From the NCBI GenBank assembly GCA_013398275.1, contig VZSE01010018.1, forward strand, positions 999,256-1,063,255: DNA of 64,000 bases. Reading direction: 5' to 3'. The stretch's first letter is position 1; each line of letters begins with the position of its first letter. The notes beneath the pieces are model-generated. The model was not told the DNA's origin. It did not search any database and was given only the letters and a program-made list of their open reading frames with translations. Source of the stretch: Promerops cafer. Lineage: Eukaryota; Chordata; Aves; Passeriformes; Nectariniidae. Shown one piece after another: positions 24,721-37,349 of this stretch. A program made the position numbers and the translations under genes.

Positions 24721-26505
24721 TCCAGAAAACTCACAAGAGTAAGCTGAGATAGTCAGGTTGGCACTGGTGCTGATCATCTAAGCTTTGAGACAATACTAAT
24801 TCTTCATGTTTTTCCTTAAGCTGTTTACATCAATATCTTCATAAATTATGCATTTATTGAGCAACATACTGATTTGTCTTAACTTGTCTGGAGAAAGATA
24901 GATCTGTGTTTGTGGAAAATTCCTATTATAGTCTTAGTTACTCCTCAAATCGTCTCCTGTCACCACAGAAATAATTCATAGTTTTTCAGTGAGGTTAAGG
25001 TCAAAACACCACAAAGCCACTCTGTCCTAATTCACTCTATACACTACACTTTCAACCTTTTTATTTTGCTTCTACTACTCAAACTCAGATGAGTTTTAAA
25101 ACAATGATGTGGTCTTCTGTCTGTAGCAACAATATAATTCTATTGAATCCAAAGCACAGAAACCCTCAATGAGATTAAGTCCAGTTCTGCATTTTATCAG
25201 GTTCACATGGAATAAATCTTTGCCATCTATCCTTTTTCTACTCCCTTCTTTGGATAATTTTACTTTTTCTTTTCTCCCTATTATTTATATTATCAGCTAT
25301 TTTCCCAGTCATGTATCTAAATGTAAAAAGATAAAACAGTCAAGTTAGTGGCTGTCTGCCCAGTTCAGCTTTTGGATGAGACAGAATCATAAAGATTGGT
25401 TACACTGTGTGCCTTGGCATTAGCATCTAGAAAAGCAACTGAGCATTACAAGGGATTTGCACCTCCTTTGGTTACTTCTCTTTCAGGAGTTTCAGAGTAA
25501 CCAGGCAGAACTGAATGCTTTACATAAACTTGCCAACAGAAAGCAACTCTGTGACTCCTGAATTCGAAAACGATACTACAAAGACAAAATCTTGAAGTTT
25601 TCTCCTCTCATTTCATGCATGAGCCAATAAACCACTTAACATTAAAAATTAGTCAGCCTAACTGTGCTGCAAAGGAAGACACTAAATATCACTGCAACAA
25701 TAAGTGTAAAAAATGAACTTGTTAAAGTTCACAGGAACAAGAAATCAAAGGTTGATAGCAGTTGATAGCATAGCTAGTACTGAGACCCTGCACACATCCA
25801 CCGTCTTAGAGCACAGCTTAAAAGAGGCTATGTGTAAAAAAAAATTAGTGTTAGAACTGTGACTTAATTATTTTATGAGGTGTTTGCACATTCTGTATTC
25901 AAAATGAGATAAATCTACTAAGAAGACAAGGAGAAAGAGGGAGGATGTCTTAGTTTTGCAAAATGTTGTACCACTACAGACTTAGAGGAAAAAAACTACA
26001 AAATCACCTGTTTCATACAAATTTTCTGAGTTTTGACATGTTTTAGGCACACTTGAAAGCACACAGCTAAGAACTAGCTTTTTGTAACATCCATTCAGAG
26101 TGGTGGAATTCACTATGAAGCCTAAAGTCACTTTATTACAAAATAGGAACATGAACAGATTAACAAGGAACCTCAACAAGCTCGTATTCCAACTTGAAAG
26201 ATTTTACCATTTTGACATTTCTTTAAGCACAATTGTTGACAGAAAGAAAAAAAAAGGGAATAGGTTCATTGGTTGGGGAAGAAGGAAAAAAATTACTAGA
26301 GATGGTAAACTCACTTGAGAAAGGTCCTACAAGGCATCAGATGGCCTTCATATTTGCAATTAGAAACTAAAGGGTTTTTTTACAAATAAAAACTCAATTT
26401 CAAAATCTAGAAGTGCATATATTTAGAAGGAAGGTACCTGCCCTAATATTTCTACCAACATTTGTCCTATTAAAAAGAAATAATAAGTAAATAGTGTCAT
26501 TCTTT
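24721..26505. other. Unique non-coding DNA
   Basis: No recognisable gene, RNA or transposon. A 10-bp unit GTTGATAGCA is directly repeated twice near 25,752. The other frames are short and AT-biased. Confidence 0.6.
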
Positions 26506-26800
26506 CATGTTAGACTCAATTTAATCTCATCAAAAACGCCACCCTGTGAAATATCTAGGGTTCTATACTGCAAGTTGAAGTGTTTGGGAATTTTAAGCTC
26601 AGCTTTAGCAGTGAAGACCGTGAAAATCTCCCTGTAATAGCAGCTTGCATTTTCGAGCCCGGTATTTAATTTAACAATCGACCAGGAGATGGCAGCAGTT
26701 CCCACTGAATTTATTTACATGGATACGAAATTACAGCGTATTAAATCCCAAACAAATATGGAGCATATGCAAATTATAAATATGAAACCATAAATCCTAC
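26506..26800. other. CpG-containing block, possible regulatory element
   Basis: The sequence around 26,520-26,790 has scattered CpGs (AAAACGCC, GACCGTG, TTTCGAGCCCGG, AATCGACC) in an otherwise CpG-poor region, and includes a CTCF-like site. A minus-strand frame of about 66 codons spans it, but it lacks an ATG start and a good acceptor, so I favour a non-coding regulatory element. Confidence 0.3.
26682..26696 (+). promoter_or_regulatory. CTCF-like binding motif
   Basis: CCAGGAGATGGCAGC agrees with 14 of 15 positions of the vertebrate CTCF core CCASYAGRKGGCRSY, the one mismatch being the fifth base. The match is on the plus strand, which sets the motif orientation for a possible loop anchor. 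Occupancy cannot be judged from sequence. Confidence 0.42.
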
Positions 26801-29800
26801 AGATGCTCTTAAAACATAATCCTTCATCAGGGAACTGCATTATATGTGTATTTCTATTTTACTTGCATGGTGATCGTTTGCGTCTGGGTCACCTTCAGAA
26901 ATGAATTAAAAATTGATGTATTTTCATATGTGGTGGCATATTCTTTGCCAGTCAGAAACCAATGATTTATTTCCTTATTTATAGATTCAGTAATAACACA
27001 CGGCAGAACACGGAGTGATTTGTGGGTAGTGGTGGATAAAACTTCTGAAGTGTGATTTAGTGCTGAAGGAAACATCCACAAGTCAAGGATAAAGGTAGGA
27101 CACGAGTCCCAGGTATGAGGGTGTTACCAGTCCAAAGGAACTGGACTGGGGGGTGATAGGGGCAACATAACTGTGCTGCTGGAAATAAGGAGCAGAGATC
27201 TAGACAAAGTGTGAGGAGACCAAAACACAGGACAAGGGAGGAGCTCTGTAACCTCTCTGAAAGTTAAAACTCAAATCCCCAAAAGCTGCTTCAAATCACG
27301 ACTAGTGTGCAAAAATGTGAACAAGAAATACAATTATTCCACAAAACTGGGCCAGCAGACTTCATTGTGATTTTATTTTGCCACCTGTGTAGAAAGATTG
27401 GCAGCACAGTGCAGCTGGACCAGAAGTACACCTGCAGCTTTGCGACAGCAGGAACAGGAACCAAATCCTGGCAATATTTAATGCATCTGTTCCTTGTGAG
27501 GAAGAGCAGGATCACAACTGACCCAAGGCCTCTTTTCTCTCCTAGCCCCAGACAGATGACACTGGCTTCCCTCTCATGCAGGCTGTTTGAAGGCAAAGAG
27601 TTCTGTGGAACAGAGGTAAAGCCATCCAAAAAGAAAAATCTGCCTTTCAGCAATGGTGCAGACCAAAGGCAGCCCCCAGGTCACAGAACAAGGATGTTTT
27701 GCCACTGATTCCCCACTGATAACACTGCTTTTGCATACCCAAAGCTCTGAACTCTGATGATTCTGTACATGAGTGCTCAAACCACGCCTTGGTATCAGCC
27801 TCTCACTGACCTAGATTTGCTCCCGTGATATTCAGTCTTCTCTTGGTTAGAGCAGCTCTCTCAATGCACCAAAATTTATGAGTTCCAGGGGGAAAAAACC
27901 CCCAAAACAACCAGGAAAGAAATTTATTTGTTACAAGCTGGATCCTAGGGAACACCAGACTGGAGAGTTTGTCTTACAGAAACAAACAAAAAAGGCAAAT
28001 TACCAGAGAATCCAGTGTGAAACGTTTCAGTCCCTTCCCTTCTGGCTGGTACAGTCTTTTTGGCTCCTTAATTTAAGAAGCCACTAAGAATATTAATGTA
28101 AATGAGAACATGGAAGTGAACCTTTAACAATTGAATGGTCTCATACTTTTCAAATTGTAGGTAGCAAGATAATTGTGTCTGACACAGGTTGAAAGGTTTA
28201 GCCATACTTGCAGATGGTATCTGATGAAAAAATGTCTTCAGAATGACAAATCAACAGCCACCTACATTTTCTAAGAGTGCTATATCTCCAAAAACTGCAG
28301 AATTAAAAAAAAAAAAAAAAAACTAAAAAACTTCTACATCTTGATGTCTAGATTTTTTTAAACTACCTATTTTTAAATCTGAGAGTGCCTAATCTGTCTT
28401 ACCTGATGAGTCTGAAAGCTTGTTACATTATTCCTTTACCAGTTAAATGAAGCAAACAAATGAAGAGCCTGTTATAACACAGGCTAGAAAACCATCCATA
28501 ATCTGACAAAAACAAATTTTTAAGACCTCTTTGGCCTCAAAAGGAGACACTTGGTTATTCTGGCAGAAAGAGAGGCCAAAAGAAGAGACAATTGGCTGAC
28601 ACAGAGTGCTGATAACAGGAGGGTCACACTGTGTAGACAGGTGGAAGCATTGTGAAGAAGAGGCAGAATTTACAAACACCACTTGCTCATGTGAAAGCAT
28701 CTGCCAGTCCCTCACTAAAGCAATGTACATCTCTGTGCCTGTCAGATCTGTCTCAGTGTGTCTGGTCCCCTCCTAGCCACACGAATTCATGCAACTACAA
28801 AATCTCACATTTACAAGGCAGAATCATCACATGCTTTGTTTTGAGATTAATCAGCTGCAGTGTGCTCGGGACAATCCATAAATCCTGCTCACAACTCCAG
28901 GTGGTGGAAGCAGAGGCAGCCTCACAGACACCTGCAGCTCTGCAACAGGTGTCAACCGAGTTACAAGGGAAATTAAAGCTCACAATTACATACCATAAAT
29001 CAAAAAGAGGCTGTTGATACCTGCTTTATCACGTGATATAGAGTTGGCTAGTTTTTCCCAGAATGCCAAAATTCTTCTCCCTATGAACAGGGTTTTTTTT
29101 CCATCTCCCTGCTCCCAATTTACCTAATACTGTAATTTAGAATTATCTTATACACCAACACTGAGAAGAATTAAGAATTCTAAGAACTTTTGCACTGTTA
29201 CTTTCTTGCCAGAAATGGAATTTTAAAAGTAAGGCTAATCTTCCATAATGCTTTTCACAATGTTCTCATCAGTGGTTTATAATTACATGATTTCTGACAC
29301 CTGCTGTTATTTGACTTGAGGTCAATATTTTCCATTTACAACTCTCTACTGAAACAATAAAACAAAAAATTGTCTTCTACTAAAATATTTTGACAGTTTA
29401 TTAGGCTAAAAAAGTGACTTCAACAGATCCTAAGAAATACTTTTAAAAGTTCCTCTATTTGTTTTCTTGAAAGATAAAATATACTACATTGGCATATCCT
29501 AAATCTTGGCCACTTGATAACAAGAAAAATCTACTATGCATTATTAATACTAGTAACTGGGGCCGAGGTACAGAAAATTTTTATAGTTTTTAAGTTTGTA
29601 TTTTTCAAACATTATACTAATGTTTGTGGATGCAGGGGCCTACCAAAGTCACTCTGTCACTCCCCTCCTCAGCTGGAAAGGGGAGAAAAAAACAGTACAA
29701 AAAGGCTCCTTCTCCAGTCACCATCACAGGCAAAACAAAGTTAACTTGGAGGAAAATTATGCAAATTTATTACCAGTGTAGGGTAATAAGAAATAAAATC

Positions 29801-32610
29801 AAATCTTAAAAACACATCCCCTTTTTCCCCCAGCCCTCCTTCCTAAGCTCAATTTCACTCACAATTTCCTCTGCCTCCTCCTCCTCCCTGGAGGCAGAGG
29901 AGGACAGACAGGCTGTGGTCAGTTCATCACACGTCTCTGCTGCTCCTCCTTCTCATGCTATTCCCCTGCTCCAGTGTGGAATCCCTCCCAGAGGAGACAG
30001 TCCTCCACAAACTTTTTATAATGATACACAAATACTCAGATTTCCATGTCTGGGAACTTATAAACATCAGAATCACAAAAACAGATACTTTAAATTCAAC
30101 TTCTGTCTTGAAAACAACACTCTTCTTTCCTTCCATCATTTGCAACAATGAACAAGGATCTTCAGCAGGATTTGCTTCCAGCACGCTGATGTAAGGACCC
30201 CAACCTCACAGAGATACTCAAATGTAAAAAATAATTCCACCAAACCTTAGGAGATCAACAGCTAGTTGTTTGCTTTCCTTAAGTAAAATGGCAAGTATCT
30301 GATTTATTCAAATGCGACAGGTAAATGACAAGGAAAAATGCTCGTGGTGAAACACATCAAGATCTTTCTTTGCTGGGAGGCAACCACAGATATAAACAAG
30401 TGACTCAGCCTCCTGCTAAAAATGCTATTTCCATCTCTGCTTTTCAAAAGGAGACTTCTGTACAAAATCCACACATCATTCAGCTTTACTGAAATGAAAA
30501 ATAGATGCCCACTGTCATACAGCTATATTGATTATGAGTGAAAACGTGATCATTCCGCATTAACTTGCCCCACAGCACTGGAGTTCCATCAAAGCATCAG
30601 AAGGAAATTAATGCTTTCATACAGAGCCAAAGAAAAATATGAGATGTTGCTCACTTTGCCCTCTAGACAAAGAGGTATATGCCAGTAGCTGAGACGTAAT
30701 AGCTTTCAGAAGAGAACATGAACTCTAGACTTTTATTAAAATCATTATTTAATGTGCAAAAAATAATGAAGCCACAGCCTTGGCATTTAAAACAGCAATT
30801 TGTAGTCATTACATCTTAGATCATGAGGCTTATTTTGTAAAAAGCCAGTCTTTCTCAAATTAAAAATTCATCATCAACTCCCACAGATTATGTAGTCCTT
30901 TAAATGATGCCATTTCATACAGATTTATTCCAGCTAAACAAAGAGCCAGTAAAGTGGCACACATAAAACATCAATTTCACTGCTCTCTCTCTAGTAAGAC
31001 CTTTCTACTCCTTAGACTTAAAAAATCTCACAGAAGGGTTGACTAATGCATGGGTATTTTAGTAATTTCACCTTCCAGGGACATTTTATATCTTAATTTG
31101 TCATTCTCCTTACCCCCACTGTAGATTGAACAGTAAAAAATAACCTTCAACAGAAGGTTTCTTTCTTCTCTTCTCATACTTAGCATGGCAGTCCACAAAG
31201 TGAATGACAGTAAGAAGACATCAACTAGCCTAAGTGATCCCTCTAACTGATGAGCATTTAATCCATTATGAATATTAGATTTTTGATGGAAAAAAATATC
31301 TAGTTAAAACTTACTCCTCTACAGTAAAAATCCTGTTAAGAACTTGCATAGAAAAATGATGCAGCCCTACATAACTGACGTGTAATTAATTCTGTTTGAT
31401 TTTCTTTAGGCACAAAGTGATTTTTATTAGATAAATCCTTTGGTCTGAAAAGAACTTGCAAGATCACACACCCTATGCCTTACTAGTGGAAGATTTCACT
31501 CAGTAACTTGCAGAGGTGTAAATGAGATTTACATGTGTACCAGCAAGAGAATAAAAATGCACTGCACGTTTTCTCTCTTTCCTGCTTCAAGACTTCCTTT
31601 AATTACCATTTGAGCTATAACAGTGTCAAGAAGTTAGGATGTCTTTTGAAAAGAACATTGAAAGAGTCAGTTCCTCCCACAAATTATTTTAACATGGACC
31701 TGAATCAGCACGCAACACCACCTATAATTTAATTTTTGTGTTGAACAGGCACGCTGATTTCAATCCCACTCCTCTTTTCAGCAGAAACAATACATTTAAA
31801 TTAACGTGTTTCAGAGTACGTCCTCTACTGTCTTCCAAGTGTCTACTCAAAACACCTCTCCCACAGATGGCAATGCAGCTTTCTCTACACCCTTCTGCAA
31901 ACTCTACACCTACCAGATAAGATTTTAATTAGGGGCTAAGCTAGGGGCTAACAATGTTTTATCAAGGGACTACAACATTTCATTTGTTTCCATACTTTCT
32001 ATCTAACTAAAGGGCTTTCTCTTTAGCTGTATCTGCCAACAGCTCTATCCTACACTTCCCTCCAAACGCCTGGGGCATAAACTTTCTATTAAGCCTAGAG
32101 AAAAAATTTTACTCAAGTTTTGCAGAATCCTAAAATGTTGCACGAAGCTTCTCAAGCGACCAAAATTACATTGCAAAGCCAACAGAGCCCACATCCACTA
32201 AACTGTTCTTTCCCTGAGATTTATACAAAATGTTGTAATTCCAGTTAGAAAATAATTTTTCAATAAAGAGAGAAGAGTTTGGGAATCTGGAAGAGGACTG
32301 CAATATATGCAGCCTGTATGAAAATATGGTTTGAAACATGTTCTGCTTAAGAAGCAGGCTGGTGTACTTTTCATAACAACCATTTCAGGAAGTTAACAAA
32401 AAGGAAAGACCATCATGACAGTTGGCTGAAAAATAATAAAATTAGGTCTCTGATAAGTTCCTATAATCAAATTATGCCAATGCCCATCCAAAACCAGAGT
32501 CTAAAAATCTCCTTGAGATACTTAATGAAATATACCACTTAAAGGAAAAGTGAAAGTTAGGAAATTTAATCAGTGCTGCCAATTGGAAAGATAATCTCAT
32601 GGTTACTCAC
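26801..32610. other. Unique non-coding DNA
   Basis: No gene recognised. A 7-bp-arm inverted repeat (CCAGTCC, 9-nt spacer, GGACTGG) lies at 27,127-27,149. Overlapping frames on both strands at 27,291-27,708 have no family resemblance. An 18-nt poly-A lies at 28,305-28,322. An imperfect direct repeat GGGGCTAAGCTAGGGGCTAA occurs near 31,932. Confidence 0.55.
28898..28952. promoter_or_regulatory. Cluster of three CAGGTG E-boxes
   Basis: CAGGTG at 28,898, then ACACCTG at 28,928-28,934 and CAGGTGT at 28,946-28,952. The last two form an inverted pair with an 11-bp spacer. Paired CAGGTG/CACCTG sites are the classic target of ZEB and SNAI repressors and some bHLH activators. Three within 55 bp is notable, but no conservation or chromatin evidence is available. 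Confidence 0.28.
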
Positions 32611-32739
32611 AATACTTCAGTTTGAACAGTTTCAGAGTGAAGTTGACAGAACCTGGCACAATCTCGGAATGCTGCTCTACGGGCATCAATGAAATTTAGC
32701 TCCATGCTTTCATAATTTGTTACCAATGAATCTTGGCAT
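32611..32739 (-). CDS. Candidate internal coding exon, unassigned
   Basis: Read on the minus strand, the acceptor TATTCCTATTTCCTTTAAAG is followed by 129 bp and then the donor GTGAGTAAC. One frame is fully open: it leaves one base before the first codon and two after the last, giving 42 whole residues that include YESMELNFIDARRAAFRDC. It holds CpGs in AT-rich surroundings, and its residue mix looks like a soluble helical protein. A second AG eight bases inside the exon is an alternative acceptor. I do not recognise the protein. Open stretches of this size with usable splice signals also arise by chance in AT-rich DNA, so this is a lead only. Possible partner exons are listed in the findings. 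Confidence 0.25.
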
Positions 32740-35700
32740 CTTTAAAGGAAATAGGAATATCATAAATTTGTATCCAAAAAAACCTATCATAGAGAAATTA
32801 TGAAAATAATCAGTACCTTTATTCAGGAAATAAGAGTTTGCTTAGAACCTAGAAGTCTATACTTTCTCTCTTCAAATTGTTCGCAACAATTCTGACACTA
32901 ATGGAAACTTCACCTTCCTGTATTTAACTGCAGAGCAGAAAAAAATATATTGAATATTGACACAATCTGTAGGATAAAAAAGTCACCTCGTCTGGAAGAG
33001 CCTGCTGTCTTGCAGGGGAGGCTGGCAAGCTTGCCCCACTCTCAGAATGGTTTAGTTTGTTCCTTACCCCTACACCACAATGACATTAAAAAAAAAAAAT
33101 CTTAGAAATCAAAGCACCTCTCCTGAATATATCTAACCGAGTGTTGAATCCTCCAAGATGAGCTTCTATTTAAAGATTTTACATGCTGTTCCTCATACAC
33201 ACCTCCTAATTACCTCCAGTTATATCACCACAGACTAAGGCAGGCAGTTGTACAAGAAGGCTGCTGCTCATTTTTTAAAAGAAACATCTTTCTATGTAAT
33301 CTGAACAGCAAACAGATAAAATTTTCCTTTCATACTGCATATGGCTTGTTGGGTATTACTGCTATGGACTTTAATGAAGCAATTCCAGCAAAATATTAAA
33401 AATCAGGCTCTTTTCACTATAGGAAGATTTATTGTGGGATTTTTAAGCATATAAACATGAACAGCATTAATAGAGCTACGCTGTTTCAAAGAAAAAATGA
33501 AATTATTTTTAGAACCATGAAAAATAGGTTATTCATTAAAAGTAAAAACACTGAACTGGTCAGGCAGGCTTTTACTTTCAGTATATTCTTTCTACATTGA
33601 GCTCACCTTTTCTCCCCAAGCCCAGCAAACATTTGAAATTATTACATATTCAAGAGCAGTGTATTTGCTGAAAGACAGACAAATACTTTTTTTAGCTTGA
33701 AACTCAATTTGTGGTTGAGTGATTAATGTCATCTAGGTCTTGCAATTACACAAGTTTGGATGTCACCCAGGGGGTTCAGGTTGTCATGCCAGAAGAAGTA
33801 CCTATATTTCTTCTCAGTTCAGTGCACACCAGGGCATGTTTCCCTAGATGGAGTACAGGCTCCCTCTATAGTTACAGTCTCACAGCCAGCATTGCCTGGA
33901 CTGACTGCAACAGCTTAAATTTAAATTCCTGTTTCTCCACGGCAAAGCAAAAACATGAGCAGCCATTCCTGCATAATCTCTGTTGTATCACCTGCCTTCC
34001 AATTACTACTCTCTGATTCCCATCACAATTATTTTTTCAGAGGTAGTTGCTAAATACAATCCAAAAATATACCACAATAAAAAGTGATTAATCAAATACA
34101 GAGTTTATATTTAGTAACTTTGATCAAGTCTTGCTTCACATTAACATTTCAGATGAACCCTTCTTTTATGGCAGATTCATTAATATTCTGTTTATATCAT
34201 CAGTCTTAATTAACAAGCAGTACATACCTTTTGTTCTCTTCCCCACAGTTTATTTTTTGCATTTGTGTTTTCACAAAGTGGTAAGATACTATTTGCATCT
34301 CCCATAGCAATCATGTGAAAACCTGTCACCCCTGTCACTAGTCATTTAGTCTGTCCCAGGCCAAGATCCCCAAAACCAACACCTGGCCACTCTAAACTAG
34401 GTGTTTGCTCTGCTGCCAGGCTCTGACTGCTAAGAGAAGCCCCTCTAAGCTCAGTTCAAAATTTAAAGTGCAGAGTATCCTGCCTTAGCCTGGCTGTTTT
34501 CCCAAGGGATGAGTTTCCTGCCCACATTTCACTTGCTGACCTCTGCACTTGAAGTTCCTCTTACCATGCCAGGCAGGTGAGCACAAGTGGTGGATTTGCA
34601 CCATGGTGCTCATGCCAGCTGTGTTTGCAATGAGCCATGTGCAGAGGGACTGCAAGAAACACTGAGGAAGTCTCCTCATCTGCATCTCACCTGCCCTTTA
34701 CAGCATGAGTGCTTCAGTCCAGTTTAATGCCAAGTCACACATGCCAGGTTAAGCCCCTTCTGACACTTGTTAGTCTTTGCTCCAAGGCAAAAGTTGGAAG
34801 CATGTGCTTAGGGACAGCTAAAAAGGTGCTTCAGACAGCTCCCAATTCTTGTGAGCAATCGCATGCGCCCTGAGGAGAACCCTGGTGAGAATGTTTTAAA
34901 CTCCTCCCAGGATAAAGAGATCAGGCCTCTAAACAACTTCCTTGGCTTTGTCCTGCAGGGGCCTTAAAGTATCCACCTACCAAATTACTGGATCTCCATG
35001 AAGCTAAAAGCTCTCCTGCACCCAAGAGGAGAAATTCTGATTCCCTCAGCTCCTCTCTCTCGCTCCCAGCTGGCAGCAGGAGCAGCGTGTTGGACATCTC
35101 TGCAGATTCCCTGCCAATTTAAATCCACCCCAATTACCAAGCACCTCTTGCTAAGGCATCTCTCACATTCTGGGTGCTGGAGAAGTCAAACACCAAGTCA
35201 CAGTCCTGGAAGCTGGTAAAGAGCCTACCTAAAATAACACATCCCTCTGCAACACCCCAGAGCCTTGCAAACCCTCCTCACTGCCTCACAAAAAACCTTC
35301 TGTACCACCAAGGATTTTACCCATTTGCTCTCCTTTGTCAGCTGCCATGAGAGCCAGTAAATCACTTCCACACACAGTCCCACCACAGATATCTGAACAG
35401 ATTCCTCCTTGCTTGACAGGTTTTTATAGCTGAAGAACCTTCAGCAACATATCCATGAGACAAGAAGGTAACTTAAGGCTCTGCTTAAGTTTGCAGTCCT
35501 GCCTGAAATGTTTATCAGTAAGAAACTTTGCATACCCTGATTAACCCTCTCAAATTATCTTTCTGTGCTTTCAGGAACACCACTGACACAAACATGTCAT
35601 GTGCAGGCAGAGGAGCAAGCAGTAAAAGGTTTTGGAACACAGCAATATTTTTAAAGAGAAGATTCAACATAATAAATAATACTGTTTGCAATTGCCATTT

Positions 35701-35756
35701 CATTTGCTCCCTCACAATGAGGTAGAAATAATAACATTTAAAACTTCAATTAAAAG
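32740..35756. other. Unique non-coding DNA
   Basis: No recognisable repeat or gene. The part at 34,340-35,420 is less AT-rich than average without matching a known element. A minus-strand splice-flanked stretch at 34,228-34,288 is discussed in the findings. Confidence 0.5.
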
Positions 35757-36012
35757 ATTACAGAATGGCCTGGTTTGGAAGGGACCTTAAATACTATCCA
35801 ATTACAAGCCCAGTGCCATGCACGGGGACACCTTCCACTAGACCAGGTTGCTCAGAGCCCCCTCCAACCTGGCCTTGAACACTTCCAGGGACGGGGCAAG
35901 CACAGATTCCCTGGGAAATACATTCCAGCATCCTCACCATCTTCCCAGCAAAGAATCTTTTCCCCCTTCAGGCACAGGTAGGGGTCAATTAGGAGCTAAT
36001 ATCTATCCCTCT
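35757..36012 (-). mobile_element. CR1 LINE, antisense 3' fragment
   Basis: A good match to the reversed CR1 3' end: ACAGAATGGCCTGGTTTGGA, AGGGACCTTAAA, CACGGGGACACCTTCCACTA, GACCAGGTTGCTCAGAGCCC, CTCCAACCTGGCCTTGAACA, CTTCCAGGGACGGGGCA. A more diverged part follows, running through TCCAGCATCCTCACCATC and AGCAAAGAATCTTTTCCCCC. It is about 255 bp long and one of the better-preserved copies in the window. It carries no coding sequence. Confidence 0.93.
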
Positions 36013-36635
36013 GCTTACTGAGTGTGCCCATTTCACTGAAGCCTGGTTACGTTTATTGGATAGTGCAAAAATTAACAGAAGTTGCAAGTCTGCCTATATT
36101 CCAGTCCACTTTCCCACCAAGAAAAATCAAGCTCCTTGAAGGTAACCCATTAATTTCTCAGGAATGGTAGGATTTCAACTGCTGCAGAATCGTAATTCCT
36201 TGCAGAAACCGGAAGTATAACCTACTTGCTATACATATACACTGTAATTACCTTTACAATTAATATTGAAATAAAACTTATATACAATACCAGTAACAAT
36301 AAGAAATATGAAAATGAAAAAATCTGATTTACGAGTGCTAATGTGAGCAATGGATCATCAGCTACAACAAACACAAGAGCTAACACAATCAGCTTAATTT
36401 TATGACCATCATCCATAAGACATCATCAAATAATCACCAAAAAAACGTAGGGAATTACCATAAGGCTATGCTCATTTTTAAGGCAAAACGTCTAGTGAAA
36501 AAAGAATTTATAGTTAACATCCAGCTATTCTAAAAACCAAGAGCTCAGCAGCAGTCAGCTGTCTCAGCCTCAGGGTTGCTTCTATTCATGATTTCTGCAA
36601 TAGAGACAACGTTTCATCTTCACACACAAAGCATG

Positions 36636-37053
36636 ACATTTTTGCAGATAACACAAATCTGGGGAAGTGGCTGATTCACACCAGAGGCTTGTGCTGCTGT
36701 CCAGAAGGACCTCACCAGGCTGGAGAAATATCCTGACAGGAACTGCACCAATGGGAAATGCAAAGGATCTGATCCACGTGTGTTAATAGCAGATGGGGGA
36801 AGCAAAGAAGAGGCAGCCAGGCTCTTGTCAGTGGTGCCCAGTGACAGGAAAACAGGAGATAGAAATTAACTAAAATAGAAAAAAATTCACCTGAACACAA
36901 CCAAACACTTTCCTCCTGCAAAAGTGGTCAGACACTGGTAGAGGTTCCTAGAGAAGCTGCGGAACTTTCACCTCTGGAGATACTCAAAGCCCAGTGAGAA
37001 ATAGCCCTGAGCAGGGAGTTAGATTATACAGTCTCCAGAGGTGCCTTCCTTCC
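36636..37053 (+). mobile_element. CR1 LINE, internally deleted (ORF2 tail plus 3' UTR)
   Basis: The left part (36,636-36,775) resembles the CR1 reverse-transcriptase region around and after the catalytic box: TTTGCAGATAACACAAATCTGG, CACACCAGAGGCTTGTGC, GTCCAGAAGGACCTCACCAGG, CTGGAGAAATATCCTGACAGG. It then jumps to the 3' region: GCCAGGCTCTTGTCAGTGGTG, CCCAGTGACAGGA, ACACTTTCCTCCTG, TAGAGGTTCCTAGAGAAGCT, CTCTGGAGATACTCAAAGCC and CTCCAGAGGTGCCTTCC. Several hundred bases expected between the two parts are missing, so the copy is deleted and not functional. It is of the 'GATGACCTCCAGAGGTCCC' CR1 type, different from the 6.1-kb copy. Confidence 0.85.
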
Positions 37054-37151
37054 TCAAAAATCATTAATTAAATGGTTATCTATCTCAGTTTACTCTTTTT
37101 ACTGTCCTGAGAAGAGTCACCAACCAAAGTAAAATAGACATGCACACACCA

Positions 37152-37309
37152 CCACCACACAGGAAAAAAAAAAAAACAACAAAACAAAAACCAAAAACAA
37201 GCCAAAAAAAACCCCACCAAATCTAAAGCAATAAAATCAAAACAAAAAAAATCCCCCCAAACAAACCAAAAACCAAACCAAACTAAAACCAACCAACAAA
37301 ACAAACAAA

Positions 37310-37347
<38 letters not shown>
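37152..37347. repeat. A/C-rich tract ending in a 37-nt poly-A
   Basis: Irregular CA-run sequence (aaaaccaaaaacaagcc, aaaccaaaccaaactaaaac) that becomes (CAAA)n and ends in 37 consecutive A at 37,311-37,347. It lies about 100 bp downstream of the deleted CR1. CR1 elements normally end in an octamer and not in poly-A, so the tract is probably independent of that element. Confidence 0.85.

Positions 37348-37349
<2 letters not shown>

Noticed and set aside
27291..27708. Overlapping 120- and 133-codon frames on opposite strands
   Set aside because: Mirror-image frames of this kind come from low stop density. There is no domain, start context or splice structure in support.
28305..28322. 18-nt poly-A as the tail of a processed pseudogene
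   Set aside because: The upstream sequence has no recognisable gene match and no target-site duplication is visible.
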